64,000 nt of DNA, taken from positions 4,408,501 to 4,472,500 of the forward strand of contig NC_090781.1 of NCBI RefSeq assembly GCF_040054535.1, given 5' to 3'. Positions 24,445 through 49,200 of this stretch are shown here, piece after piece (within the stretch, counting starts at the first letter, position 1; each line of letters starts with the position of its first letter). Both the position numbers and the translations under genes were made by a program. Source of the DNA: Antennarius striatus. Taxonomy: Eukaryota > Chordata > Actinopteri > Lophiiformes > Antennariidae. The notes under the pieces were generated by a model. The model had not been told where the DNA came from, did no database searches, and saw only the letters and a program-made list of their open reading frames with translations.

Positions 24445-24917
24445 ATTGCACTGCTATTCTTTAGGGTAGGTCTGCTAAGCCCTCTATCTCAATACATTCA
24501 TCCTATAGATAGACGTGTGCAGACCATTGTCAAATTGCATTTTTCTGTCTTTTGTCTTCTTGTTTTTGCTGAGCCATGTAAAAGTACAGACTGAGATCAA
24601 ACATGTAAAGTATGGACATACTGTCCAGGTAGTGGCAGGGAAAGCAGCAATGTACTTGTATCAACAACATGCTCCATTGTATGTGAGAATGATATTGTTT
24701 AATATGAGGAGAGATTATAAACTGACAGGCACGGAGCTCTTTCTGATGCTGCTACAGCAGGTCATACATTTTCAAATCCATTCCAAAAACATACAGCGAC
24801 AAAAATATGACAGGTTGTGTTTTACTTGTGTACTGTTTGACTTCATAGACTGTTGACATTAATAACTCTCCCCACTCTGTACTCTGAAGGTAAATCCGCA
24901 CTAAGAAACACGAAAAC

Positions 24918-27667
24918 ATGGCTCTGACTAATCCCCACCCATTGGGGCCATGGAAAGTGAGTGTGATGTCTTTCCTTGGATAAAAAACAAAACAAGATAT
25001 CACATTTTTATTTCATGCTTGGCCTAATGTCAATGATGTGTGTGCCTGTACACACATCAGTGTGCTTGTGTTGCATGTGCATACTACATGTATGCATTTG
25101 TGTCCTTTTCAGATCACAGTTTATGACCAGGAGAACTTCCAGGGAAAGCGAATGGAGTTCACCGCATCCTGCCAGAACATCATGGAATATGGTGTGGACA
25201 CCATCCGCTCCTTGAAGGTGGAGTGTGGCGCGTAAGTCAAATACTGTAGCTACGGTATCTACCAATAACAATTATACAACATTCTGAAATGTAAAATGCT
25301 CTAGATCAGTGGTCCCCAACCTATGGGCCGTGGACCGGTACCGGTCCATGGACCATTTGGTGCCCGGCTGCACAGAAAGAAAAAATAATTTACATTACTT
25401 CCGTTTTATTTATTCCGGAGTCTGAATGATACTTTATTTTGAAAAACTACTCGATTCTCTGTTACATCCATCTATGGCAGTGGCCCCCAACCCCCGGTCT
25501 GCAACCCGGTGCATCAGGTATCAAGTGGCACAGAAAGTTTGACTTTCTTTTTTTTATTGATTAGCAGTCTAAAGATTTATTTTGAAAAGTGACATCTGTG
25601 CAGAATGACGCACAGATGTCCCACTTGACAGGTCTTGGTAACATGACAGGTTACCAACCATTACCCCTAAATTTAGCACCCACAACTGCGCCAATGTTCT
25701 GGATTAAAGTCAAGGCAGATTATCCTGAGATCGCTCAAAAAATATCGAAAACCCTGCTTCGCTTTCCAACATCCTGTCTCTGTGAAGCGGGATTTTCTGC
25801 AGTGACCGTAAAGAAAACCAAACTGCGGAGTAGACCGGACGTCCGGAACACACTTCAGGTGTCATTGTCTCCAGTTACCCCTAGATCAGCGGTCCCCAAC
25901 CACTAATTCTCATTATTCTAATTATTAGTATTTGATTGATTTGTTCACCCTTTTATTGGAAATGATCAGTATTTCTCCTCTGTTGAATGCACTGATTGTA
26001 AGTCACTATTGAGTTTTTATTATAATTATTTCTTACAATTATTTCGTTTACAGAGATGTTGATTATCAATTTATGGAAAAGAAAAGGTTTGTTTATTGTC
26101 TGTTGATGTCTGCGTTTTACATAAAACCACTGCGGATGATTTAATATTAGACTACAGCTGTCCTGGCGTCATTAACAATTGTCGAGCAAATGAAGACTGG
26201 TCCGTGAGAATCTTGTCTTAGATGAAACCGGTCCGTGATGCAAAAAAGGTTGGGAACTGCTGATATAGATGTACGTAACTACTATATGCCCTAATTGAAT
26301 CCAAACAAATGAAAATGATTGCTCTTTAAAATAACTATTTAAATCTGTTTTGAGTGTCCTCACTGCCCTGTTTCTAATATGTCCATCTGCTTCCTGTGAT
26401 CAGCTGGGCAGGATATGAGCACTCCAGCTTCTGTGGACAGCAGTTTGTGCTGGAGAGAGGAGAGTATCCACATTGGGAGTCATGGAGTGGCAGCAATGCT
26501 TACCACATTGAGAGGATGATGTCCTTCCGCCCCATCTGCTCTGCTGTGAGCTTCGGTTTTCCCCTTCAGAGTTGAAAAGTACTAATTTTGACTCACTAAA
26601 TTGACTCACTTGGGATCAGAACTGGTTTCTTGTGTGACAAGCCTGCAAGAGTAATTTATACAAGCTTCAAGAGGGACCTAAAAATAGGCTGTGGTGCAAG
26701 GAGATTTTATAGACGAAGAATATCGGATGGGAAGACTTTCCACCACCTACAAATTTATTATGACAGCTGTACATATAAAAGAAAATCCTATAAAAAAAAA
26801 TGAACTTTCCTTACATTGTGAAAGATGGATAAAGAAGTGCGTCTTCAATACTACTAGTCTTAAGAATAATTCACTGTATTTCTTGCCTCATGTGCACACA
26901 GAACCACAAGGAGTCCAAGATCATCCTGTATGAGAAGGAGAACTTCATGGGATGCCAGTGGGAGATAAATGATGATTACCCCTCTCTGCAGGCCATGGGC
27001 TGGGGCAACAATGAGATTGGATCCATGCAGGTTCAGGGTGGCTCGTAAGTCTCGTCCTCTGCATTCAGAAGGATCACTCCTGTCACGTCACTGCCATGTG
27101 ATTGCTGGTGTAAAAAGAGGTGTCATTGTCACAATATAGGCCACGACGTAATCTGATTATTAGAAGAGGAAAAAAAAGTAATTTAAAGATAGTATTTGAA
27201 CTGTGGATGGTCATGAATGTAAAGCTGTATGTTATTCAACAAACACATGAGACATGCTGAACCTAAAAACTAACTGAACCCATTCTTTTAGGTGCAACTA
27301 TTTTATTTGTTTTAATTGCAACTTATTTCTTTCAATTTGTGTCTTGATAATTTATCTCTCAATAAAAGGCTGCTTTAATGATTCACATCTTGAGATTTAT
27401 CATTAAAGTAATATCATCTTTAATCTAAATGCATTATATCATGCAGATGTCATTTCACTTTCTATGTAAAGTATGTTTTACAATTATTATTTTCTTCTGT
27501 TCCTCTGCTTCTCCTTCAGATGGGTGTGCTACCAGTTCCCAGGTTACCGCGGTTACCAGTACATCATGGAGTGTGATCGACATGGCGGAGAGTACAAACA
27601 TTACAGAGAGTGGGGCTCCCATGCCCAGTCCTTCCAGGTGCAGTCAGTGCGTCGGATCCAACAATGA
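24918..27667 (+). CDS. cryba1: cryba1, beta-A3/A1 crystallin (complete, 5 coding exons)
   Basis: A lens structural protein. Coding exons are 24918-24956, 25113-25231, 26404-26545, 26902-27044 and 27520-27667, 591 bases or 196 residues plus stop. The short N-terminal arm ([13 protein letters not shown]) is followed by four Greek keys, one per exon: [51 protein letters not shown] and [14 protein letters not shown]. It ends in RRIQQ with no C-terminal arm, as beta-A crystallins do. The arm length matches the shorter beta-A1 form; I see no in-frame upstream ATG for a beta-A3 form. Intron 3 (25232-26403) carries a hAT transposon. Whether this is the a or b fish copy is not decided. Confidence 0.95.
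25307..26262 (+). mobile_element. hAT transposon remnant in cryba1 intron 3
   Basis: Left end CAGTGGTCCCCAACC at 25307 and right end GGTTGGGAACTGCTG at 26248-26262 are imperfect inverted ends of the hAT type. The flanking 8-mers CTCTAGAT (25299-25306) and ATATAGAT (26263-26270) agree at 6 of 8 positions, as expected of an aged 8-bp target duplication. Further left-end-like motifs occur inside at about 25473 and 25886, so hAT copies are probably nested or rearranged. Confidence 0.75.
25589..25906 (+). pseudogene. hAT transposase C-terminal (dimerisation) fragment
   Basis: The frame contains [32 protein letters not shown] and [16 protein letters not shown], the conserved C-terminal hATC block of Charlie/ZBED-like transposases. 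Everything N-terminal to it is lost, and the frame runs into a second transposon end. Non-functional. Confidence 0.75.
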
Positions 27668-27859
27668 GACCTGTCTGTTCTTCTCCTGACAACTCACCCA
27701 TTTCCTCCTCTATTTGCCCACCAACTTTATGCCAAACTTCCTCATCAGACCTTACAGAACAGAGGCTGACTCTCTCTGGTGGTTTACAATACTTTTAACA
27801 ATACTTTTGACTTGTTCTGTTTCTCCACGAAAAAAAAGAAAATTTTGAATCAGTGAAAG

Positions 27860-27865
27860 AATAAA
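27860..27865 (+). other. Probable cryba1 polyadenylation signal
   Basis: AATAAA lies 193 bases after the cryba1 stop codon and is the first canonical signal on this strand. Confidence 0.6.
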
Positions 27866-29670
27866 TGTTTTTTAAAAAAAAACTTCCACTGCTGAGCAGC
27901 CCCTGCCTGACACGGAACAGAAGAAAAGAGAGATGAGGGGGAAATTAAAGGCCTCATATGGTACTGTGGCAATGTCCGAATCATGGTGCAGTGATCAATA
28001 AAGATGAGACTGTTCCTAAATTCCATGGTGGTTAGTTGTGATTTCTTTGAATGTTGATTTATACCACCAACATAAATCGATTCCCACAGGTTTACATGAA
28101 ACTTGCTCCAAAGATGAGCGGTGTTCTCTATGATAACTCTTGTGTTGTCCGTCATATATTCATTTTAGGAAGTCTACATCACCAGCATTTAGTGACTGTA
28201 ACAGTTCGATTACTGTTTGTTGTGACAGATTTATGTGAAAATATATTGACTGATATATGATTTTAGCACAGAAAGAATACTTTACTGTTTATATCAGGAA
28301 ATAACAGGTAAGTTAAAAAAGGATATATTCTGTCTTTTCACATAATAAGAGCAATGCTTTAAGGTCACTGATAACATATCATGGCTTAACAAAACCAAAA
28401 TAACAGTTCATTTCATTTTCACTTTGATGAGGGTCACATGAGGGTCTTTGTGATGCTACTATGATGTACAGAGAATGTAACTTCATACAAGGGATTGGGT
28501 ATTGAATCCCTAAAGCACACATTAGCTTTCAGTGAAAAGTTGAGACAAAATTATTCAACTGTCAAAGATTGTGGACAGCGCTGGAGTTTAGCTTTTCTTT
28601 TTAATCAATTATTTACACATTTTGCATTTTATTACTAATAATGCAACAGATATTTTCAGGAGTTTCAACAGAGAAAACCTGGTATTGGATGGATTTAGAT
28701 GGATTTAGGACAAACTGCAGAGCAAAAGTATCAAACTAACCACATGCATGAATTACAGAGTACTGTATATCTTGTAACACCCCTGGTGTTGACTAATGGT
28801 GGACAAAGATGAAACTCGTAACACTTTCTTTAAGCTGGAGGCTGGAAGACGAGTAAAGCTCAACAATCATTACTCCAGAGCAGACGCAAACTCACTGCTC
28901 ATTTCCATACTCTTACACCCTTCTCTTGCGAACTCGCGCACAGTTCAATACAGACGTAGACCAACTCAGGGCAACAAAACAACAACAGCAACAGTAACAC
29001 AAGTTATTGCAATATGAAAAAAAACACATAAAATATACAAGGATGTTGAAGCTCCTGGTCAAACATGACTTAAATGTTCTATTTGTTGTTGTTTTCTCTG
29101 GTCAACCGGAGCATAGGTGTGTTTGTGGAACACTGAGTGTTCATAGCAGGACAATCGCAAAATTCAGTTCACACTGCTGCAGTCGTTCCATGGATCATTT
29201 TCTCCCTGCTTTTATTTTATATTATTTATTTTAAAGGTTGGGTTAGTTTAGCAAGGGAGTGGCCAATGTATTTAAATGGATAAAGTGGATAGTTCTCTAC
29301 AAATTGTGCTCTCAAACTCAGAAACACTGACAAAAACCACTGAAGAAAATCATTGGAATCTGCCTAATTCTCACAAAACCTTGTATACTGAGAATTAACA
29401 CAAAAGCTCTACTTAACAAAATCCCCCAGACGTCCCAATCAAGAGACTCATTTTGAAATTAATAAAAGCATAATTTATTTTCTTTTGTTGGTACAGTGCA
29501 ACAATGTTCTTCTTGATCAAATTTTTTTCATAGTGTGCACTAAAAACAAAACAAAACAAAAACAAAAATGAAAAAAATCCAATTTTAATACCAATACATA
29601 AGAAAATGAATGAATGAATGAATATACGAGTGCAAGTAGATACATATTTTAACAAGAACCAATGCAGTCA
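27866..29670. other. Intergenic, cryba1 to cpd, no gene seen
   Basis: Short open frames only; none has family similarity. AT-rich with an A/C-rich tract near 29545-29575. Confidence 0.5.
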
Positions 29671-30236
29671 GAGACTGTGACATCCCGCTACACCCCTGAA
29701 TTCAAAATTTTACCCTGATCTACTTGCATAGGTCAAAGATCAAAGCTAGTGCCATGACCTACTTTCATAGATCAAAGCAGTAGCTTTGATCTACGGTCTT
29801 ACCCACAGTGCACTTCTCTATCATCCTTCTACAGTATCTTATCTAGTTCCCGAACGTGCAAAAGTTAAAATTTGACCTTGAACTAGTTTTCTCAAGGTCA
29901 AGGTCATCATCTTCTTTTCATCCCCTTTGCTGCCTGAGTAATGTGTTTTTTGTTTCATCTTTCTATCTACAATGGTTGCGAATATATTTGGTGGACGTAT
30001 GGACGGACAGACGTACGAACTCTGAAAAAATACCAATACAGTACATCACCGATCGTGGGACGTAAAAACATAATTGCTTACATTTTATCTCACAAACCCA
30101 ACAGACAAGTCACCATTACCGTACTGTAGAGTCACTTCCCTTTTGCAAAAAAATATAATGAATAAACGTAACAACAGAACAACACTCAAACGCTATCAAT
30201 TACAATACATCACCGCTTGGAAGCGGAATGTAATGA
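29671..30236 (+). repeat. Interspersed repeat abutting the cpd promoter (copy 1)
   Basis: Reverse complement of the block at 34660-34965. Shared pieces include GAATTCAAAATTT, GGTCAAAGATCAAAGCT, AAGGTCA followed by TCATC, TTTGTTTCATCTTTCTAT and ATATTTGGTGGAC, with a further match at 30196-30236 after an insertion. Its right edge is about 250 bases before the cpd start codon. The family was not identified. Confidence 0.65.
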
Positions 30237-30303
30237 TCGGGCTGATGAAGAAGTATTCTGATCCTACAGGATCACTGTACCTCCGACGGCCCGCCTTAAA
30301 CGG

Positions 30304-30445
30304 TGACGTCATCACTTAGTCCCACCCTCGAGAAAATTAGCGGAAGTAGATGGGAACCTGCAGGCCAGATTGTTTCTGACAGCAGGAGACCGCTGACGTT
30401 AGGATCTGGATCATAAAATACTCGTCCCGGATGTTTGTTCTTTAA
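30304..30445 (+). promoter_or_regulatory. cpd promoter elements and a short upstream ORF
   Basis: A perfect palindromic CRE, TGACGTCA, lies at 30304-30311, an ETS-type GCGGAAGT at 30340-30347 and a CRE-like TGACGTTA at 30394-30401. No TATA box is seen. An upstream ATG at 30431 opens a four-residue frame that stops at 30445, 41 bases before the cpd start, and could lower translation if it is in the transcript. Confidence 0.5.
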
Positions 30446-30486
30446 TTTTGAATTCCAGATGGTTTCGAAGTATAGGATACATCAAT

Positions 30487-43665
<13,179 letters not shown>

Positions 43666-45693
43666 TAAATGTTGCACTAATTTGGCTGTTGGCTAATAAT
43701 TTATTTTTATGTCCCCCAATAATTGAAGTCATGGCTGTTCCACGAGGACCAGGTTGAACTTTAGGCTGCATTTGTGTCTCAGATGCAAGAGTGGTAATGA
43801 CAACTTTGTTCTGGCATACCAAAAAGTTTTGAAGGCTCATTCTGTTAATTATTGCTACTAAAGATGTGAAGACATCATTCTGGTGTCTGGACTGAAAGTT
43901 TTTTTGTTTTTTTTTGGCCCCATCTCTACACAACAGGATCAGAAGAAAGTGACATTTTAAAAGAAGAAAGAATTAGAATTGTGGAGTTCCGTCCAATTTT
44001 TAAGGCTCACAACTTTTAATTTTCTGAGCCATGCTAGAGTGCTCTTTATGGCCACACTCTGTTCTGCCTGGCTGAGCTGAAAGGTTCTATATGAAGTCTT
44101 GTGTTGTGGATGTGAAATAACTTTGAAAGTGTCCAGTCTAACAGAATCTCTCAACTGATACCGTGCATTTCTTTAAGTGCTCATTGATTTTTGGAAATGA
44201 GATTGATATCTGTTTTACTCACGGAGAGCATTGCCCTTTTGAAGTATCAGTTCCTTGAATGAATGAATTCTATACTGTGCCTTTGCTTCTGTAAAGTGTT
44301 TGAGCTTGGTGTGTAGAATGTGGCTGAAAGCAGCATAGTGAATTGATTATATTTGATTCATCCTAAACTCAGGAGGTAAGAAACTAGAGGGACTATGATT
44401 AATGAACTGCTGAGTTACAGTGTTTCACTGTTTCTGCACCGATTATTTTAGGCTGGCAGGCCTGACTTCACTAGTTATCTATTTCCCCTCTGAAAAAATT
44501 GTCATCCAAAGTCACCAAGGGGCGAGCTTCACAAAAGGATCTTTTACAAATAAAGTGCTTACATTAATCTCCTCTCTGGAACTGTAGGGTTCTCTGTCTG
44601 CATGGAGGCCACTTACACTGATGAGAAAACAAGGGGTGTCCCATATCATTTGTTCAGGGAAAAACCATGTGTATGTAAATCTAATCATGAAGATATTTTT
44701 TTCCCCTTTATTTACAACTGTGTACATACTGCTGACATGCATGTCACATTGAGTCATTTTTTATTTTATTTTCACCATGTCCAATTTGAATACACCTCAA
44801 TTCTGTTTTTATTTGAATATTTTAGTTTTTTGTTTTGTTTTGTTTTTTTTACTGAAATTGTTGGAATACAAGAGGTGTGACCATCAAAGATTACTGTGTA
44901 TGAATCAAATGCAGATCCATTAAAATGATGGCTGCAGAATTGCTGCATAGTGGACCTTTCAATTGAGGCTTTTCTCAGAAAAAGGTTTAAAGCCAGATCA
45001 CATAACTGTTGTAGTTAAAATTTACTTTCTTTATATTGAGGTTAATATGCACATAGAATCGCTTACAATCATTCAGAGGATTGTGATACTAAAAAAGACT
45101 ATTGATGGATGGTCTCAGTGTCCTTACAGAATGTTGTCTCATATTGGAACAATATTGCAGATATTGCAAAGTCTTTGCATGATGTGGTAAGTGGACAAAT
45201 CATGGCATCAGATATGCAAGCAGTGTGGATAGTCATTTAAAGTGTGATGTTAGATCTTTAAGCAACCACAAACTCCCACAAACTTATATTGTGATTGACT
45301 TTACATCAGGAATTCATGTTAAAATAATCCCAATTTAAAATTATTGCACTGGATCATTAAATTCAGGGCTTAGTTGAGAATGATGTATGCTTTTTAATCA
45401 AACAGGTCCACACAAGAATTTGCATTGATTTCATTGTGCTTTGAAAATAGTTCTTTGCATTTTTAAACAAATGCGGCTGTCATTTAAGTTAAGCCTTATA
45501 TCTGTAGTTATGTATATATTTCATATGTAACTAAATGAGAGTGTGAATTTTGAAATTCAAGTATGTCAGTGTCAAGCAGTGTTGGTGATGAAATTTTATA
45601 CAAACTGGAATCAGCAGTAAGTAATATTTGCCGGTGCTGAATGAGAAGTGCAATTCATGTTAACCATGACATACACAAAAACGGTGAAATAAA
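43666..45693 (+). other. cpd 3' UTR and downstream flank
   Basis: Two AATAAA signals lie at 44549-44554 and 45688-45693; either could end the cpd transcript. No other gene is recognised here. Confidence 0.5.
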
Positions 45694-45785
45694 ATATCTC
45701 AAATTCTTGCATGTTTCTTTATGGCATATGCTACATCTCACCCTGCACTGAAGAGGAGAATTTCTCACCACTTATCCATTTTAGG

Positions 45786-45905
45786 GTTCTATCCCAGCTG
45801 ACAGTGGGTACACCCTGTACAGGTTGTTATCACACAGGGCCTTTGTCCTCACATTCACATCTTTGGACAATGTAGAGCCACAGGTTCACGCACAGTATTT
45901 TCTTC
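45786..45905 (-). repeat. SINE-family 3' fragment
   Basis: Blocks resembling CTATCCCAGCTGACAGTGGG, a CACCCTGTACAGG piece and CACATTCACATC correspond to the 3' half of the common fish SINE-like family also present at 56021. Confidence 0.4.
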
Positions 45906-46149
45906 TGTTCACAGTGTAAAAACAGTACTGTATACCAAATAATTTAAATGTTATCTTATGTGTTTAGGTTTTTTTTGTCAAAATTCAGGTACTCTAACTG
46001 AAAATGACTGCAGTACATGTAGGATCTTTTCGCGTGAACTGTAGGTGGCCTACAGATGGCACTGGCTGTACGACCACTGTTAGTGTACGTGTTGACGGTG
46101 CGCTCTTCTTCCTGAGAGACTAAGCTGAGGGCGAAAAATAGCTCCTTCG

Positions 46150-46204
46150 ATTGGTAAATAGACGTCTTTTGCTGCCACGTGACACAACCCGGAAGTGTGA
46201 CGTG
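46150..46204 (+). promoter_or_regulatory. gosr1 core promoter elements
   Basis: Within 70 bases of the gosr1 start are an inverted CCAAT box (ATTGG, 46150-46154), GCCACGTGAC at 46174-46183 that holds both an E-box and the reverse of ACGTGGC, an ETS site CCCGGAAGTG at 46188-46197, and a half CRE TGACGTG at 46198-46204. No TATA box is seen. ACGTGGC is the published Golgi apparatus stress response element bound by TFE3. Confidence 0.55.
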
Positions 46205-46218
46205 CTGAAACAACAAAG

Positions 46219-49200
46219 ATGGCAGGAATAGGAGGTAGCACCTATTGGGAAGGTAAGGGAGCAAATGTATGCTTGGATATCGTTAAATGTCTCTGAGGTA
46301 ACGTCAGATTGAATGTCCCGTATGCCAACAGTTCACTAGCAACAGTCATTCAGCGCGTTTGACAATTTTTCGCCGTTCAAACGTTCTTTTCGTGTCATGA
46401 ACGACTAGCAAGCTAACAAATCGTCATCCACGATAACGTAACTGTTTAATTAGTAGTCGCTACGTCGCCACAGCAAAGTGCTGTGTGCCTCGTTGAATGA
46501 TGTACGTCTCTTTTTTTTTTCATTGTGTAAAAATGTTTTGTTTCGTCGTGTTTGTGTTACAGACCTGCGAAAGCAGGCCAGACAGCTTGAGAACGAACTT
46601 GACCTGAAGTTGGTCTCGTTCAGTAAGCTGTGCACCAGCTACAGCAGCTCACGGGATGGACGGCGAGGCGACACGTAAGATCAAGTCTTCTGTCAAACCC
46701 GAAGTCATTCTTATCTGTAGAGGAAGAATGAGTCATTAAGACAAACATGAAATAAGATTACCAAGGATTTAAAGGCGCATCTGTGACAGAGATGCATAAC
46801 AAATCATCTCAGCAGTTTTGTTGGCAAGGTGTTCATAGGAAGCAATAAATGGAGTAGTGTGGGCAAATTAGCGCAAAAAACAACAACAGTATTGTCATTT
46901 TCCAAGAGAGATTTTCCGAAGTAACACAGCTACTTTTTTATTATATAGCTAAATGCATCATTCTGTTATTTCTAAACATGCCCGTGTATTTGGCAGAATG
47001 CCGAATGTTGACATAAAAGTGGAGAGGTGGCTGTGGACTGAAATTACTGTGGTAGAAGTGGGAAGTGAACACAATGCCAGCAGATACACCGACCATATTA
47101 CTTGTGTAATATTCCCACTGAAAGACATGGTGTTCTTTTGTGGGGTTAAATGATAATTTAAATTATTAGTACATTATTATTATTAATGATTCTGTTTCTC
47201 TTTTACAAGGTCCGACACCACTCCGTTGCTGAACAACTCTACCCAGGACAGGATGTTTGACACTATGTCAGTGGAGATTGAACAGCTGCTGGCCAAAGTA
47301 AGTAAAATGTCACAGGTTAGTGGCCAAAGAACTACGGCCACAGAATTTAAGAACAGCACATCAGCCATGTTCCTTGACTTTCAACATGGGAAGAGCAGGA
47401 ATCAGACTTCACTTGTCCACCTCACATCAATCTTTTGACATTCATATTGTTTTAATATAGAATTAACTATTTCATTTAGTATTAACTATACAGTATAGTA
47501 TCTAAAATTAATGACACAAATAGAAGAGACTCAATTCAAAGCCAGTGACTACACTATAACAGTTCTATACAGTTCTATCACGAAGAAGGATAGTACACAT
47601 TCAACTCTCTAGTGTGTAATATCATTTGACTGTTTTGCATGAGCAATGTGTTATAAAGGGTGAGTACAGGTAGTTCTCAAGATACAACTTATGAACATTC
47701 GTAGATATGTGTGCTGCCAAATCTGACCACTCTAGTACGTCCTCTTCCTGCTGTAACCCACACCAAGCAGTACCACTGTGTCCGAGCATCTCCATCATTT
47801 CTCTCCCCCATCTTGTTCTTTTAGGTGACTGTTAGCATTTCAGCGTGTCAGGCTTCGTACCCCCTTGGATACTTCACTATTTATTTTGGATGATAAAACA
47901 AAAGCTAGTGCTAGTGGCATTGGCAAGAAGTATAAGGAAAGTGATGATGGTGGTAAAGAAATGCGACAATCTCTCCGATGACAACTCTGCTTCTTACCGA
48001 CAGTAATTCCTCCCTGCAACTCTTCCTCCACTAAAGCTGTGGTTCCCAACCTTTTTGTGTTGCGGACTGGTTTAACATCAGACAATATTTTAACAAACCA
48101 GCTTTTAAGGTGTGGCACATTGTACTGGATTTCTGAGTTGGTCTAAAAGCCATATCTTGAATTGTGGATTTTTTAGGGGTTTTAATTTATTTCCATTTCC
48201 AGCTAACAGCAGTGAATGACAAGATGGCAGAGTACACCAACACCCCGGGCACCGCGTCTCTCAATGCTGCACTCATGCACACACTGCAGAGACACAGAGA
48301 TATCCTACAGGTTTGTCCTGTTTTTGTTTTAAATTTTTTGTACATTTTTGCCCACTGTTTTTTTTATCTTAAAAGATATCTTTCAATTTTATTTAAAAGA
48401 ACACTTGGAGCACCTCTGCTTTTTGAGGCACATCAGTTCCAGTGTTTCCATTGACCCTTGTTGTTCTTAACTGTTTGTTCTTTCAACACTTAACTGTTTA
48501 TTCACTCCAACACTGTCCGGATGTTTGTTTTTGTTTAGGATTACACACATGAATTCCACAAAACCAAAGGCAACTTCATGGCTATCCGTGAAAGGGAAGA
48601 CCTGCTGGGGTCTGTTAGGAAAGACATTGAGTGAGTACTTCACACCGCTTCAAAGACTACTTTGATCATTCTGTCAATATACAAGCATGTTTCCCAGATG
48701 GTCTGTACAGTTTATTGTCCACACACTAAGGGCTAGTCATGTCTCATATTCATACTCATACTCATTGATGATTCAGTAAATTGCATTGACAGGTAACGCT
48801 ACAGTAAGTAGGAGGTCAGAGCCAGCGCACTCTCATATTCACCTCAAACAGTCCTTCATAGAAAATGCATGGATTTGTCATGTGTTGGGTCTCATAGGCT
48901 GTGCAGGTATAAAAACCGCAGAGCATCCCTTGTTGTCATACTGCTTTGAAGTTGCAGAGCTTACTCCTACCTAGAACATAAGGTTGAACCTTCACTTCCA
49001 ATGTGTTATACACTTTGAAAAACAAAGATAGCCATTGAAACACAAGAATATTCATAGCCTCTGTAAGAAAGTGTGTCCTATTTTACAACTGACTCAATTG
49101 TGAGTGTCTATTAAAATGAGTTGGAGACTCCCTAAGAATATGAATCATGTCAATTTTTTTTTAATGGTGTGTGAATCAGTAAGATGACACAGTGATTACT

